Of a stretch of DNA of 64,000 nt, positions 32,881 through 43,667 are shown piece by piece (the first letter of the stretch is position 1; every line of letters begins with the position of its first letter). The stretch is taken from positions 14,844,916 through 14,908,915 of the forward strand of contig NC_067492.1 in the NCBI RefSeq assembly GCF_947179515.1. Direction: 5' to 3'. A program made the position numbers and the translations under genes. The notes beneath the pieces were generated by a model. It was not told where the DNA came from and ran no database searches. It worked only from the letters and a program-made list of their open reading frames with translations. The DNA comes from Apodemus sylvaticus (Eukaryota; Chordata; Mammalia; Rodentia; Muridae).

Positions 32881-33340
32881 ATGATCCATGCAGAAAGGCA
32901 AAGGGGAGATTACAATAAGACTAAGTCACATTTTCATTTCAGAATTGTTTTTAATATAAAAAAGCATTATTGCCACAAAACCAACATCTGGGGCAGGTAT
33001 ATCCAATTTGTGGTGAAAATATCCAACGGTACAGGCTAAGAATTATAAGGTCAAAGTGAGGGCTCTACATGTTCTCCAAATGGGACACAGAACTCACATT
33101 TACAACACATTATCCCAATAAAAGAAATTTACTTTTGGTTTTACTCAGTCCAGAAAGCCAGTGCAAAGGCAGTGGTAGCAAAAGCGCGTCACTAAAGTGA
33201 GCTTGATGGTTTTCATGTTCTAAAAATAAGGCCCTAACATAGTGATGACCAGCAGACACTGTGGCTAGAAGGAAACGCACCCCACAACTGAGCATGCTCA
33301 AACCGAGGCTGGCAAAGCCTTTTAGAGCCTTTTCTGCACT
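32881..33340. other. Unique stretch, no gene seen
   Basis: AT-rich. No repeat or gene is recognised. Confidence 0.5.
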
Positions 33341-33505
33341 GTGCTTCCCAGACAAACATCATCAACACCATCTGGGAATCTAAGAATGTGGAGCATTGGG
33401 TCCCATTCTTGAAGTCTTGATATAAAAGGCTCTGGGATAGCATCCTGTGATGTGTCTTCTAAAAGGTCCTCAGGATGCTGTTATACGCTCTCTCTTGAGA
33501 ACAGA
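33341..33505 (+). mobile_element. MER5-type hAT-Charlie MITE remnant
   Basis: CATCATCAACACCATCTGGGAATC, GGGTCCCATTCTTGAAG, AAAAGGCTCTGGG, TCTAAAAGGTCCTCAGGATG and TCTTGAGAACAG keep the order of the MER5A consensus, including 'ATCACCTGGGAACTTG' and the end 'TTTGAGAACCACTG'. The copy is ancient and both ends are decayed. Confidence 0.55.
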
Positions 33506-33952
33506 GGCTGTGCACAGACATCAGCACTGAGGATAACGATGATCTCTCCTCAGAGACCCCAAGGAGCCTCCACAGATTCTTCGACCTGCTTCTAAAGTCA
33601 TTGACCCCGCCCCCACTCTCTGGCAAAGCACAAACTACAGAAGCTAAGGCTTTGTGCACATCTGCTCAGACTGAGCTGTGCCACGCTTCCTGCCCTAACA
33701 TACACAAACAGCAAAGCTTTTGACTATACAAGCTCAGCTGACATTGGCAGCATTGAAAGACAGAAGCCAAGGTCACAAGACACAAAAGCGGTTATGAGAC
33801 AGGAAGAGTCCAGACCTTGGAGCAAGGTGTCCTGCAACTGCTGAGCCTCCCTGTGTGAGCCCCCAGTGGACGTCTACATGTCTACTTTGTCCAGGTCTTG
33901 TTGGCAACTCATTCATGCACCCACCCATTTGCTTTGTGCTTGCTCATTTAGT
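33506..33952. other. Unique stretch, no gene seen
   Basis: No repeat or gene is recognised. The 66-codon reverse ORF at 33459-33659 has no domain. Confidence 0.5.
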
Positions 33953-34036
33953 AAGTCATTTATGTAATAAGTCATTCATGTAATAAGTCATTCATGTAAT
34001 AAGTCATTCATGTAATAAGTCATTTATGTAATAAGA
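33953..34036. repeat. 16-bp tandem repeat, five copies
   Basis: Five units of AAGTCATTCATGTAAT. The first and last read AAGTCATTTATGTAAT. Units differ by one base at most, so the array is recent or homogenised. Confidence 0.97.
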
Positions 34037-34435
34037 AACACTGACTTAGTTCTTTCTTCTCCCTCCTTCAATTTCTTCTCTCCTTCCTGTCTTCCTTACT
34101 CTGGCCCCCATCTTAGAACGATAATGCTACATCACACTATCCCCTAACAGCAGAGTATTATCAGTCCACTAGTGAATATTATCATATGTACGCGATTGCT
34201 GCGTTTCACCACCATTTATGCGATAGACCATCTAGTGAGAGTCATATGCACAAGAAATCATTTTAATTCACTGGGTTTGGTATAAAATAGAACTCTCCAT
34301 TAAGAAGACTAAGATGACCCAGAAACTTATTTTTCTTACATTCTCAATGGGAAGGAGTCATAGACACAATAAATCCAAGCCCTACAGAACAAGGGAGAAC
34401 CAGTGATATAAGAAAAGGGGAAAGTTAGGACTTCA
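34037..34435. other. Unique stretch, no gene seen
   Basis: No repeat or gene is recognised. A pyrimidine-rich patch lies at 34050-34100. Confidence 0.5.
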
Positions 34436-34775
34436 GGGTTGGCTCCATGCAAAGTGTATGCTGTGTGTGCAAGCAGCAGGACCAGCGTTTGATCCCTATA
34501 ATCCATGGGAAAAGGCTGGCACTGTTACTCACCATTGTCATCCCAGCACTGGGAAGGTGGTAGCAGATGGATCCTTGGGACTCACTGGTTAGCCTCTCTA
34601 GCTAAACTGTTTGAGTCCTGGCTTCCAAGGAAGAACCCTGTCTCAAACAACAAGGCAGCCAAAACTTTAGGAAGATACCTGATGTTGATCTGTAGCCTCC
34701 ACAAATATGCACCTCCCCCATACATAAAAACATACACATATACCTATACATAATACACACACACACACACACAGC
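34436..34775 (+). mobile_element. B4A SINE, full length
   Basis: The ID-like head (GGCTCCATGCAAAGTGTATGC, CCAGCGTTTGATCCC) comes first. A B1-like body follows (CATCCCAGCACTGGGAAGG, GAACCCTGTCTCAAACAACAAGG). It ends with GGAAGATACCTGATGTTGATCTGTAGCCTCCAC and a CA tail at 34756-34774. This is the best-preserved B4 in the window. Confidence 0.88.
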
Positions 34776-35269
34776 ATCAGCATACAAAGAAAGTAGGTAA
34801 GAACCAGGCAGGAGCAATTCATAAAGCTTGAGGGCACTGGTTCACCAACTGCAAATTTCTCTCCGGCAAGAACTATGCATTCGTGCCTCCATGTCTCTAC
34901 CTCAGCTCTGGGCTTGGCTAGAGCGGCTGAGTCGGGTCCCGCAAAGATTAAACTGGACAGGCTGTCAGGAGGTCAGTTCTCCATGCAGTAGTGTACTTAA
35001 AGCTGAAGAAATGGAGGTGGCCCTCCAGGGAATCCGCGGCAGTGGGAAGGCTAAGGAAAATGGAGGAATAAGCCTATGCAGGAAGCGGAAGTGTTAGATC
35101 CCAAGGAAGGCTGTGAACCGTGTGCTGGGAAAGAGCGGGGATTTGACCATGGTCTGTCTCTGTTACAACTTATGCTGGGCTTGAGTTGCTACCATGAGAT
35201 AACAAGAAGGGGAAAATATCATTCCACTGATATATAGAAGTAGGGATTTGGGTGGGGGTAGTGAGTAGC
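34776..35269. other. Unique stretch, no gene seen
   Basis: An 89-codon ORF (34828-35097) has no recognisable domain and no splice context. No repeat is recognised. Confidence 0.5.
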
Positions 35270-35475
35270 TAAGTCATCAGGGTAGAGTCCCAATCACTGA
35301 ATGTTAATGGATTTATAATGAGAAGGGGCACTTCCCCATTCCTGACTATGCTGGGCCATATGACACCTAGAAACCTGAGAGGAAGGCCCCTGTCAGATGC
35401 TGCTCCTCAACCCTGAACTAGAACTATGGGCCAAAATAAGCTTCCTTTTCTTTACCCTTTACCAAGTCTGCAGTG
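35270..35475 (+). mobile_element. MaLR-like old repeat, 3' part
   Basis: GTTAATGGATTTATAATGAG, ACTATGCTGGGCCATATGACACC and GAACTATGGGCCAAAATAAGCTTCC keep the MLT1/MST-type order up to the 'GCCAAAATAAAC' end. The last bases are missing or decayed. Confidence 0.5.
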
Positions 35476-36215
35476 TGGGCAAAATTAGCGACAGAGAACA
35501 GGATGAACCAGAAAGTCCTGCAGGAACACAACCGGGATGAGGTGCTGGAGGAATTGAGGAGAGCAGGTTGGAACCCAGTAACAAAGGCTGACCATTCTCC
35601 ACCAGCCAAGACAGTGGCGGAACAACCAATCACACACAAACTGGCCTGCTTTCTTAAAGGACACATCAGACCCATGCAGCTTACAACAACCAGGCAAGAG
35701 AAAGAAGGGACGAAGGAAAAAAGGGATCACAGGAAACCTAGACAAGTAGTGCCAGGTTATCAAAGGAGAGGCCTGAGAGAGGGCCATCGCTCCACACTTC
35801 TGTCCGGGTGAGACTTGGACTCAGTTACAAAAGGTGCCAGGAGGGAGAGAAAACATAAGAAACCCTCTATGCCCCCCTCTGCAGTTTGCAGCTTAATGGG
35901 AGAAAACCAATGTCTCCCTCCTTCACAACAACGCTGGGAGGTGGGTAAGAGATTCCTATTGCCTAGCTGGGTTGACCGGTGGCTCTGTACCTCCTGGGTT
36001 GATCGGTCGCTGGGAAGCCAGAGCCACACCAGCAGATTGGGGTCAAGATGGTGACGGCCTGTGTCATTGGTTAGACATGAGGGGCTAAGGAGGCTATCAG
36101 GCAGGTCCTGACTGGGTCATATCCACCTAGCAGGTTATCCACCAGCTTCTGAAACTTCCCTCAGACAGAACACACACCTTTGGTCTAGATCACTCACTGC
36201 CATGGAGACTCAGAA
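35476..36215. other. Unique stretch, no gene seen
   Basis: A 112-codon ORF (35473-35811) includes a charged helical-looking segment (HNRDEVLEELRRAGW) but matches nothing I recognise. It begins inside the preceding repeat's end, which argues against a real gene. AGCTGGGTTGACCGGTGG and CTGGGTTGATCGGTCGC (35963-36010) are a short imperfect duplication. Confidence 0.45.
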
Positions 36216-36225
36216 TTGGCATCCT

Positions 36226-36489
36226 GTTCTACCACTCCTGGGCATATACCCAGGGATTCCCCAGCAGGCAATAAGGACACATGCTCCACTATGTTCATAG
36301 CAGCCTTATTTCTAATAGCCAGAACCTGGAAAGAACCCAGATGTCCCTCAATGGAGGAATGGACACAGAACATGTGGTATATTTACACAATGGAATACTA
36401 CTCAGCAATTAAAAACAATGAATTCATGAAATTCTTAGGCAAATGGTTGGAAATGGAAAATATCAGCCTAAGTGAGGTAACCCAATCAC

Positions 36490-36521
<32 letters not shown>

Positions 36522-36798
36522 CATGGAATGCAGTCACTGATAAGTGGACATTAATTAGCCCAGAAGCTCTGAATACTCAAGACGCAATTAACATATCAAA
36601 TGATTCCCAAGAAGAAGGAAGGAGATGGCCCTGGTCCTGGAAAGGCTTGATCCAGCATTGTAGGGGAGTACCAGGACAGAGAAATGGGAGGGGGTTGATT
36701 GGGGAACAGGCAGAGGGAAGAGGGCTTATGGGACATATGGGGAGGGGGAACCGGGAAAGGGGAAAGCATTTGGAATGTAAACGAAGAATATAGAAAAT

Positions 36799-36882
<84 letters not shown>

Positions 36883-36883
36883 G
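36226..36883 (+). mobile_element. 5'-truncated murine L1: ORF2 C-terminus, short 3' UTR, (GAAA)n tail
   Basis: Begins in ORF2 at CTACCACTCCTGGGCATATACCC. It codes KEPRCPSMEEW and YYSAIKNNEF before an A28 run (36490-36517) breaks the frame. The 3' UTR ends GGAAAGCATTTGGAATGTAAACG and passes into a (GAAA)n tail (about 36800-36883). Possible flanking duplication: TTGGCATCCT (36216-36225) and TTGGGATGCT (36884-36893), 8 of 10 alike. It is the same 3'-end type as the inverted L1 at 18.9-20.1 kb. Confidence 0.9.
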
Positions 36884-36893
36884 TTGGGATGCT

Positions 36894-37099
36894 CTAGCCC
36901 ATCCTTGAATGCTTTACAAAGTACTTGAATGTCGAACTCTTTTAATTCTACAGCCCCTCCCCTCCCCTCGCCTTCCCTCTTCCTTTCCCTCCCCTGCCCC
37001 ATCAATCTGGAGATGTTAGAGGGTTCTAAACACCTCAAGGCAAGGCCAGCACTTATACTGCATGGAATGTCCTGTCTTTCTGAAAGGAGCCATATTGGC
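36894..37099. other. Unique stretch with pyrimidine-rich patch
   Basis: CCCCTCC-type sequence at 36952-36997. No gene is recognised. Confidence 0.5.
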
Positions 37100-37480
37100 T
37101 CAAACACGTAAATACATTTGAAGAGAGCCTTTTATTTTCCTTTTCATTTCTCTTTTAAAAAAATAAATAAAACATAACTTTTCAAATAAATCATAATTTA
37201 AAGCATTTCCAGGTCCAAAAGATAATTATTTGGACCACATAAATACCACATGTGGGTGGAAAGGGGATTTCATGCATAGCGATAAAAAAAAAAATACTTG
37301 GATCTGTTATTTTCTTAAAATTGCTGTGTTGTTACCATTTTTATTGAGTTCATTAAAAGACCATAAAAATCAATTCAAACATGTTTGCAAACAGATTTCT
37401 GAATTTCCTGACAACAGTCTTCGGTTGTTAGGACAAAGATAAGATGACAGATGTCTCTATTCCTACAGCTTTTGTGTTCC
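37100..37480. promoter_or_regulatory. Candidate regulatory block with GGTCCAAA inverted repeat
   Basis: An AT-rich, repeat-free block. GGTCCAAA (37212-37219) and TTTGGACC (37229-37236) form perfect 8-bp inverted arms around AGATAATTA, a homeodomain-type core. AAATAAATCATAATTTAAAGC lies just left. CNE status is inferred. Confidence 0.35.
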
Positions 37481-37505
37481 CATTCATTCATTCATTCATT
37501 CATTC
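37481..37505. repeat. (CATT)n microsatellite
   Basis: Six CATT units. Confidence 0.97.
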
Positions 37506-37893
37506 TTCTTCCGGCCAGTCTACATCCCCCTCTGCAGGCCAAGCATTGAGGCAGGGACAGTCTCCATCCTCAGGGCACGATCAGCATGGTGATGGGCAGA
37601 AACTGAGGGGCACTGGTTATATCCGTGGGTGGCGAATTTTGTATATAAAAGATTAGACCATATCTTTCAGCCTGGAAAGACATAATGCCTCAGCCGTAAC
37701 TCCTGGCCTCTGCTACTGCAGTCTGAAAACAGCTGGCTAAGCAACAAGGAAATGGACAAACAGAGCTGTGTTCCAAACAAACTTTCCTTCTGGACAATCA
37801 CACTTGAAATTCACATGTTTTGATGTGACACGAAATAGTTTTCTGCTTTGAATTTTTTTTCAAATATTGAAAAATGTAAATTACAAAAAAATA
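37506..37893. other. Unique stretch, no gene seen
   Basis: No repeat is recognised with confidence. Confidence 0.5.
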
Positions 37894-38145
37894 GTGGAGC
37901 TTGGGGTATAAAGTGACAAAGTGCTTGCCTAGCACACATGGTCTTGGGTTTGATCTTTGGTATTGCATTAATCAGCATGGGGGTGAACATCAGAAACAGC
38001 AGTAGAAGGGAGGGAGAGGCAGAAGTATCAAGAGTTCAAGGCCATCTTCAACTATAGGAGTTCCTGAGGCCAGTCTAGGCTATCTGATAAGACACCCTAT
38101 TTCAAAAAAAAAACAAAAAAAACAAAAAAAACATTTAAAAATAGG
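37894..38145 (+). mobile_element. B4 SINE (ID head fused to B1)
   Basis: The head reads GGAGCTTGGGGTATAAAGTG, GTGCTTGCCTAGCACACATGG and TTGGGTTTGATCTTTGG, an ID-like arm. A B1-like arm follows with GGGAGAGGCAGAAGTATCAAG, GTTCAAGGCCATCTTCAAC, GAGGCCAGTCTAGGC and AGACACCCTATTTCAAAAA, then an A/CA-rich tail. Confidence 0.88.
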
Positions 38146-38250
38146 CCAATTATAAGTAAAATTAAATTTTAAAAAGGGGATTCCCAGAACCTAATCTAGG
38201 TTGTTACACAAGGAAAATTGTACTGTCTCCCAGTTGATCAGCAAGCATCC
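38146..38250. other. Unique sequence before the 42-bp duplication
   Basis: Nothing recognised. Confidence 0.5.
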
Positions 38251-38334
38251 AGACAGGACAATGCTGGGACTACGGGCCTGATATCAGTCCCCAGACAGGA
38301 CAATACTGGGACTACAGGCCTGACATCAGTCCCC
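38251..38334. repeat. 42-bp direct tandem duplication
   Basis: Two copies starting AGACAGGACAAT at 38251 and 38293 differ at three positions, all transitions (G/A, G/A, T/C). Confidence 0.95.
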
Positions 38335-38470
38335 AGAGCTTCTTCCCCTGCCCATTTCCTTGGTGACTTTCCCTAGAAACTCGCTTCCATCTTGACAAAG
38401 TACTAGTTTTGCTTTGTTGTTGTTAAAAACAACAGCAACAACCACAGTTGCATAACTTTGATGAAAAGCT

Positions 38471-38493
38471 AAAAAAAAAAAAAAAAAAAAAAA
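38471..38493. repeat. A23 homopolymer run
   Basis: Twenty-three A. No retroposon body is recognised on its left. Confidence 0.98.
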
Positions 38494-39032
38494 TGTGCTT
38501 TCCGAAAATTCAAAGAAGTAGTAGCCCATAGTCTGAAAGCAGGGTATTCATGCCGAAGGCAGATTCCACGCTCAGCTTCTAAAGCTCGCCAGGCAGCCAT
38601 CTCAGGTGGGAATGAGAGGAAATCCCTGCCTCGGTTCCAGGCCCCTTATCCTGACTCCACTGCTCACCGCCAGCCGCCAGCCATCTCTGTCATGATGAGA
38701 GAAACGCAACCCAATCCATGTGGACGGCCTTCCGTGGGCAACTGCTCAACATGTGAAGGTTCTAATATAATCATGGAGCATGCTCAGCCGATCATCTGCA
38801 AACGTGCTGTTTATCTGAAAGAGGCCAACACTGTGAAGCAAAGGGAAAATAACACTGGACTCTGGCCCTTAGCGAAAGCTACACACAGAATGAGAACAGG
38901 GATCAGGGGAAAGGTGGAAGTAAAGACTTCATCTGGTATTTCTAAAGATGTCAGAGTAAAAAATGCTATTTTAGCTCCCTGAATATTTACCTGATGAATA
39001 AAGATTGAATTCCTAGCAACTATTGACAAATA
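38494..39032. other. Unique stretch, no gene seen
   Basis: A 96-codon ORF (38692-38982) has no recognisable domain. CGCCAGCCGCCAGCC near 38668 is a small GC-rich spot. Confidence 0.45.
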
Positions 39033-39475
39033 TCACCTGGATGAGAGAGACAGAGAAACAAAGAGTGAGCAAGAGAGACACAGATACAGAGAAAGACACA
39101 GAGCGAGAGAGACAGAGAGAAACAGAGACAGAGAGACAGAGACAGAGAGACAGAGACAGAGAGACAGAAAGAAACAGAGAGACAGAGACAGACACATGCA
39201 CACACACAGAGAGAGAGAGAGATAGACAGACAGGGAGGGAAGGAGAGAAACACACACAGAAACCAACAGAGGGAGGGAGAAAGACACACACACATATACA
39301 GAGGGATGGAGGGAGAAAGAGAGAGAGGAGAGAAAGAGAGCAAGAGAAAGAAAGAAATGGAGACAGAGAAAAACAGAAACAGAGACAGACACACAGACAA
39401 ACAGAGCAGGAGAGAAAGACAGACAGACAGACAGACACACACACACCCAGGGAAGGAGGGAGAGATCTCGAGAGA
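39033..39475. repeat. Low-complexity (GACAGA)n/(GAGA)n/(CACA)n tract
   Basis: About 440 bases of interwoven GACAGA, GAGA, ACAC and GGGA units on the + strand with almost no T. The 140-210 codon ORFs over it (Arg/Glu/Thr forward, Ser/Leu/Val/Cys reverse) are artefacts. Confidence 0.95.
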
Positions 39476-39879
39476 GAGGCTCTGAATATCTGGAACATCT
39501 CACCTGGCCTAATCCCTAGTTCCGAAGCTGACAGACTAGTAATGCTTGTCAGCCCTTTGGAAGCTTCTCAGTGGTTTAGAAACTTCTCCATGTCCCTTGC
39601 ATCTCTAAATGTCTTTAACAGTTTGGGAAAAATTAAACTCGGCCTTCGTGATTGACTAGAATAACAATTCTCATAACTTCCCCCATCTAAAGAATTAAAA
39701 GAAAAAAAACCTCATCATACGATTTCTATATATACAATTTGTACTGCTGTAGAAGCATATTTTGAAAAGTGCTCCCTAAATAATTAACCTATTCCTTTTA
39801 CCATACTTCCTATATTACAGAAGTCATTTTCCCACCAAGAATCAATAAGTCTTTCCTCCTGTCAGTCATTTTTCTCCAT
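39476..39879. other. Unique AT-rich stretch, no gene seen
   Basis: No repeat or gene is recognised. Confidence 0.5.
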
Positions 39880-40560
39880 TTAACGGAATGGACTAAAGTC
39901 CGACACGGCAAGTTACATTACCTTTGAATTATGTGCGTAATTTAAAATTCAAAGTACTGCGCTAAGGAGCCTTTTAGACTGACCACTCTGCATGCTCTCC
40001 ATAAATATGGCCCCTCAGACCCTTCTGACAGATTTACCGAACAACACAAGTTAGAGCGAGCGGGCCGGCCCAGACAAGAGCCCTATGGTAAAGCTTCCTG
40101 GGTCACACTGCGGCAGGAACCTCCATCACTCACCAGGAAATGAAGCTGCGTTTCCAGATTAATGAGAAAGCCACTCTGGAGCATCTGGGCTTTAATTACA
40201 AATAAACGCGTGGGTAGATATTTACATGTCCACGAACTCGGGGCCCGCCAGCCAGGCCAATCAGGCTTTGTTTGGTCAAATCTGGGAACCTTTGAGAAAA
40301 CTTGAGGTGTAGACACCCAAGAGGAAGGAGTGTGCTGGCAAGATCCTTCAGTCAATGCAACACACACAGGGGGAAAGAATACAGAGAGATGAAAATGTAT
40401 AAATGGGCCAGCGAGGCGATTCCCTGTTACAAATTTAATAAAGCGATGTTTATAACCTTGCGCTGAATCCGTGAGCTGATGTCCTGGGGATTATAAATGA
40501 AACACAGCTGACCTCATTCTTCAGGGAAAGAAAATAAAGTGACGATTGGAAATGTCACCA
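39880..40560. promoter_or_regulatory. Candidate conserved non-coding element
   Basis: A repeat-free block of about 680 bp, rich in cores: CTTTGAATT / AATTCAAAG inverted pair (39922-39930, 39946-39954), GGGCCGGCCC (40062-40071) in a local CpG cluster, and TAATTA (40193-40198) beside AATAAACGCG. CCAATCAGG near 40258 and ATTATAAATG near 40490 add to the list. Several CpGs survive in otherwise CpG-poor DNA. CNE status is inferred from this; no alignment was made. Confidence 0.45.
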
Positions 40561-41115
40561 AGTTTTCTTAAGTCTGTGATGGGGTGACTCGCACTCTGGC
40601 TGGGAGAATTAGGAAAAAAAAAAAAAAAGAACACCGGCCAAGTAGAAATCATCTCTCTGTGTATGACCTGTCATATTTTACTCGGGGCTTTGGCGAAAGT
40701 ATCACATGATTCTAGCTGGCAAAAGAGAAAGAGATTTTGTGAGGATGAGCTCTCAAGCAGTGTTAGTAAGAAAACAGCAATGCCAACTCGGACTTCATGA
40801 TCCGCATTTCAATGTCTGGACCTCTTCCCCCACCTGTGCTCAGGGGACCTTGTTTCTTTGGGAAAGCATTCCCACAACCCCGCAGAGGGCGGTTTCTCAG
40901 ATTCTGCATGTAAGTCACTACTCCGTTCTTTCCCTCTGCCCCACCATCCACTCACACACACCCCGTTTTCCCCCATTTCCTCAGTAGTAATTCATTGAAA
41001 TAAATGTGTGGATCTCTGCTGTGAAAGCATTTTACATGCTCCCCTTTCCTAGACCGCTTTAGGGTGTGCCTTCTTGAGTCCTCCAAAGCCTACTTTTCTT
41101 TGCCGAGGTTTGATT
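40561..41115. other. Unique stretch with A15 run, no gene seen
   Basis: An A15 run lies at 40614-40628. A 93-codon ORF (40706-40987) shows no domain. Confidence 0.5.
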
Positions 41116-41155
41116 TTTTTTTTTTTTTTTTTTGCCAAGTTAGCATCTTGAAAAC

Positions 41156-41225
<70 letters not shown>

Positions 41226-41226
41226 A
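41116..41226. repeat. T-run, (CT)n and (CA)n compound microsatellite
   Basis: A T-run at 41116-41133, then unique bases, then a pure CT array (41158-41208) passing directly into CA (41208-41225). Confidence 0.97.
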
Positions 41227-43034
41227 ATAGGAAAAGCATTGACTCTCAGACATTCATTCACTTGTAACAATGACCGCGTTCCAAAGCTAGGAAGAAACAT
41301 TGTGGCAAGTTCTGCTGCCCGGTGTCCGTGTCGGTGTTGCAGCTGTTCTTTCCATTCTGCCGCAGCCTGTGTCCTGAATCTCCCTGCCTCGTCTTCCTTT
41401 AGAGTTGGTGAGAAAAAGCAGAGCCTTCCTGCTGGGCATTACTTCTGCATGACAACATTGTATAATCTCAAGCACCGACCGCCCAAGGATAGTTTTCTTT
41501 TTGGCCTTCCAATTCTTGACATGATAATTGTTTCTTTAAAGTTGTCTGACTTTTACCCCCAATTTGGAGAATGTAGCAGCCCTTACCTATCTGACAGATA
41601 CTTAAATATAATACTTAAATATAAATGAGTCTATTTAAGTCAGGGATCTCCTGATTCCAAGGGGTCAGTTCATATAGAAGAAGGAACACATAAAGAAATG
41701 ATATTCTCTGGATTGTTTGCTCTAAAGGGGTTACTCATAGGAAACATGAACTTGGCACAAAGGGAGGTGTTACATTTCTATTGGGCCCCTCTAGAGCATA
41801 AAGGGGCAAAAACCCACCATGCAGTTGCACAACACAATTCTAACAAAAGATGGGTATGGAACATATTCCTCTTTACAGAGAAAACTGCATCGTAGCTTGG
41901 CTTGCTCATTCTGCACAAACTGCATTAAAACAAAAGTCAGAACCACAATCACAACAAAACCAGAACCACCAACATCAAACTAGGACGTCATTTCCAATAC
42001 TTATAAAGCATGGCTCTTGTCAAAGCCTCTGCAGTATCCGTCCCAGGCCTGGTAATGAATTTCCTATATGTACCTGCTGTTGAAGCAGGAGAAAAAAAAA
42101 GTAAACTCATAAATAATTCAACACACTGTCTCCTGCCAACCGATCATATATTGTCCGTGTTTCACCTGCCATATTAAATAAAAATTAAAAACTGTTTACT
42201 CTTTCCATTAAAAAAAAAACCCAGGGAGTAATTAGAGGTGAGAAACTATATAGGATGGGGAAGTAATATCTCTATATGATATGTGCTATATTATATATGT
42301 TAAACTGCGGAGTGAAAATAGTCACTAAGAATAGCTGTATCAATGGGGAAAATTAGTTAAGTCTTAAGGGAAATGATTATTACAAATATTTCCCAAACTG
42401 CTTTATTATGGGTGAGAGATTAAAAAGGGAGAGTTAGGGGTTCAAATTTAGGGAAAGCAGGCTACCTTGATGCCCTCCTGCAGGCATATTAAAAGCCATC
42501 CAGCACTAAATGCTTCATTCCTTTGAAGGTAAATGTGACTCCACTGATCACTGTCACTTTTTCTAAAAAATTAGAGAACAGATCAGACACCCAGTCCTAT
42601 CGAATTATATGAAAAAAGTATCAAACAAAGAAGCCCTCTTGCTTGAAGGTCTGATTCACCTAGTTTCAAAAGCTGGGTGCTATGGGGGCTTTTGAGTGGC
42701 CCCTTGGCCCTGTGACTGCTCAGGGGCCTTGGCAGGTCATGGAAAGGGAGAGCACCTTCAGAGTCCTTAAATTACTACTGATACAGAATGGAAAATGGCC
42801 ATCTGAGTGAAGATTCGAGGGATGCCTGCAGAGGAACAGCGTCTCCTGTTGTGTCCGAGGGCAACAGAGCTGCCTGTGTGAACTCACTCTCTAAACTACA
42901 GAAGAAAGAAGCTACAGTGCTTTGTGAATGCAGAAGATGGAGACATCGGCTTGACTTCAAAGACTCAGAAACAGGCTGACGCCTGGCCAGAGGTCAGAGG
43001 TCAGGCTCCAAACCCTGACACTGGCAGGGACTTT
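41227..43034. other. Long unique stretch, partly CNE-like, no gene seen
   Basis: No repeat is recognised in 1.8 kb. A 129-codon ORF (41239-41628) has no recognisable domain. The AT-rich parts at 41460-41620 (ATGATAATTGTTTCTTTAAAG) and 42090-42420 look regulatory rather than coding. Confidence 0.45.
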
Positions 43035-43185
43035 AGGCTGGATGACAGCTCAGCAGTCAGAGCTTTAACCAGTTAAAGACACCTGTGATCACAGCACTCT
43101 GGAGGCTGAAGCAAGTGGATAGCTGTGAGTTCAAGTAAGCAGGGGCTACATAGGAAGATACTGTTTCAAGAAGCAAAGGAGAAAC
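43035..43185 (+). mobile_element. B1/B4-type SINE
   Basis: A short ID-like head (GGATGACAGCTCAGCAGTCAGAGC) is followed by a B1-like part (CCTGTGATCACAGCACTCTGG, GGCTACATAGGAAGATACTG). The copy is decayed. Confidence 0.6.
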
Positions 43186-43320
43186 CTTCAAGAGAAAAAA
43201 AAAAACATTAACAACAGAAAGTCTGTGGCATTAAGTCTAGCTCAAGCATGCAGAGATATGTTTGATTTTACTTAAAGTGTCCCCAGCCAGTCCCATGTGG
43301 TTTTTAAAACTGCATGCTTT

Positions 43321-43485
43321 TCTTCCCCTTCCTTCCTTCCTTCCTTCCTTCCTTCCTTCCTTCCTTCCTTCCTTCCTTCCTTCCTTCCTTCCTTCTTCCT
43401 TCCTTCCTTCCTTCTTTCCTTCCTTCCTTTTTCTTCTTCTTTTCTTTCTCCTCCTCCTCTTCCTTCTCTTTCTCCTTCTTCTTTT
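43321..43485. repeat. (TTCC)n polypyrimidine tract
   Basis: A TTCC tetranucleotide array to about 43428, then irregular TTC/CTC sequence. No purine interrupts the core array on this strand. Confidence 0.97.
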
Positions 43486-43667
43486 TGAATGGATGCCAAA
43501 GTCAGGGTGGCCACATCCTCGCCTATTACATTATCAAAAGATGGATCCCTGTTTACTCCCAGGAGAAAAATCAGAGCGTGAACCCCATGTGGAAGTGACG
43601 GAGTTCGGGAACCTGGTAGTGACATGGACCAGTGATATATATGGCCTACTAGTTTCAAACATAATAA

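Noticed and set aside
33953..34036. Regular direct repeats considered as a CRISPR-like array
   Set aside because: The 16-bp units are contiguous without spacers and the DNA is mammalian.
36784..36883. (GAAA)n as an independent microsatellite
   Set aside because: It is continuous with the A-tail of the L1 insertion and is treated as part of it.
39013..39655. ORFs of 140-210 codons with Arg/Glu/Thr or Ser/Leu/Val/Cys runs
   Set aside because: They read the GACAGA-type low-complexity tract in both directions; the composition is explained by the repeat.
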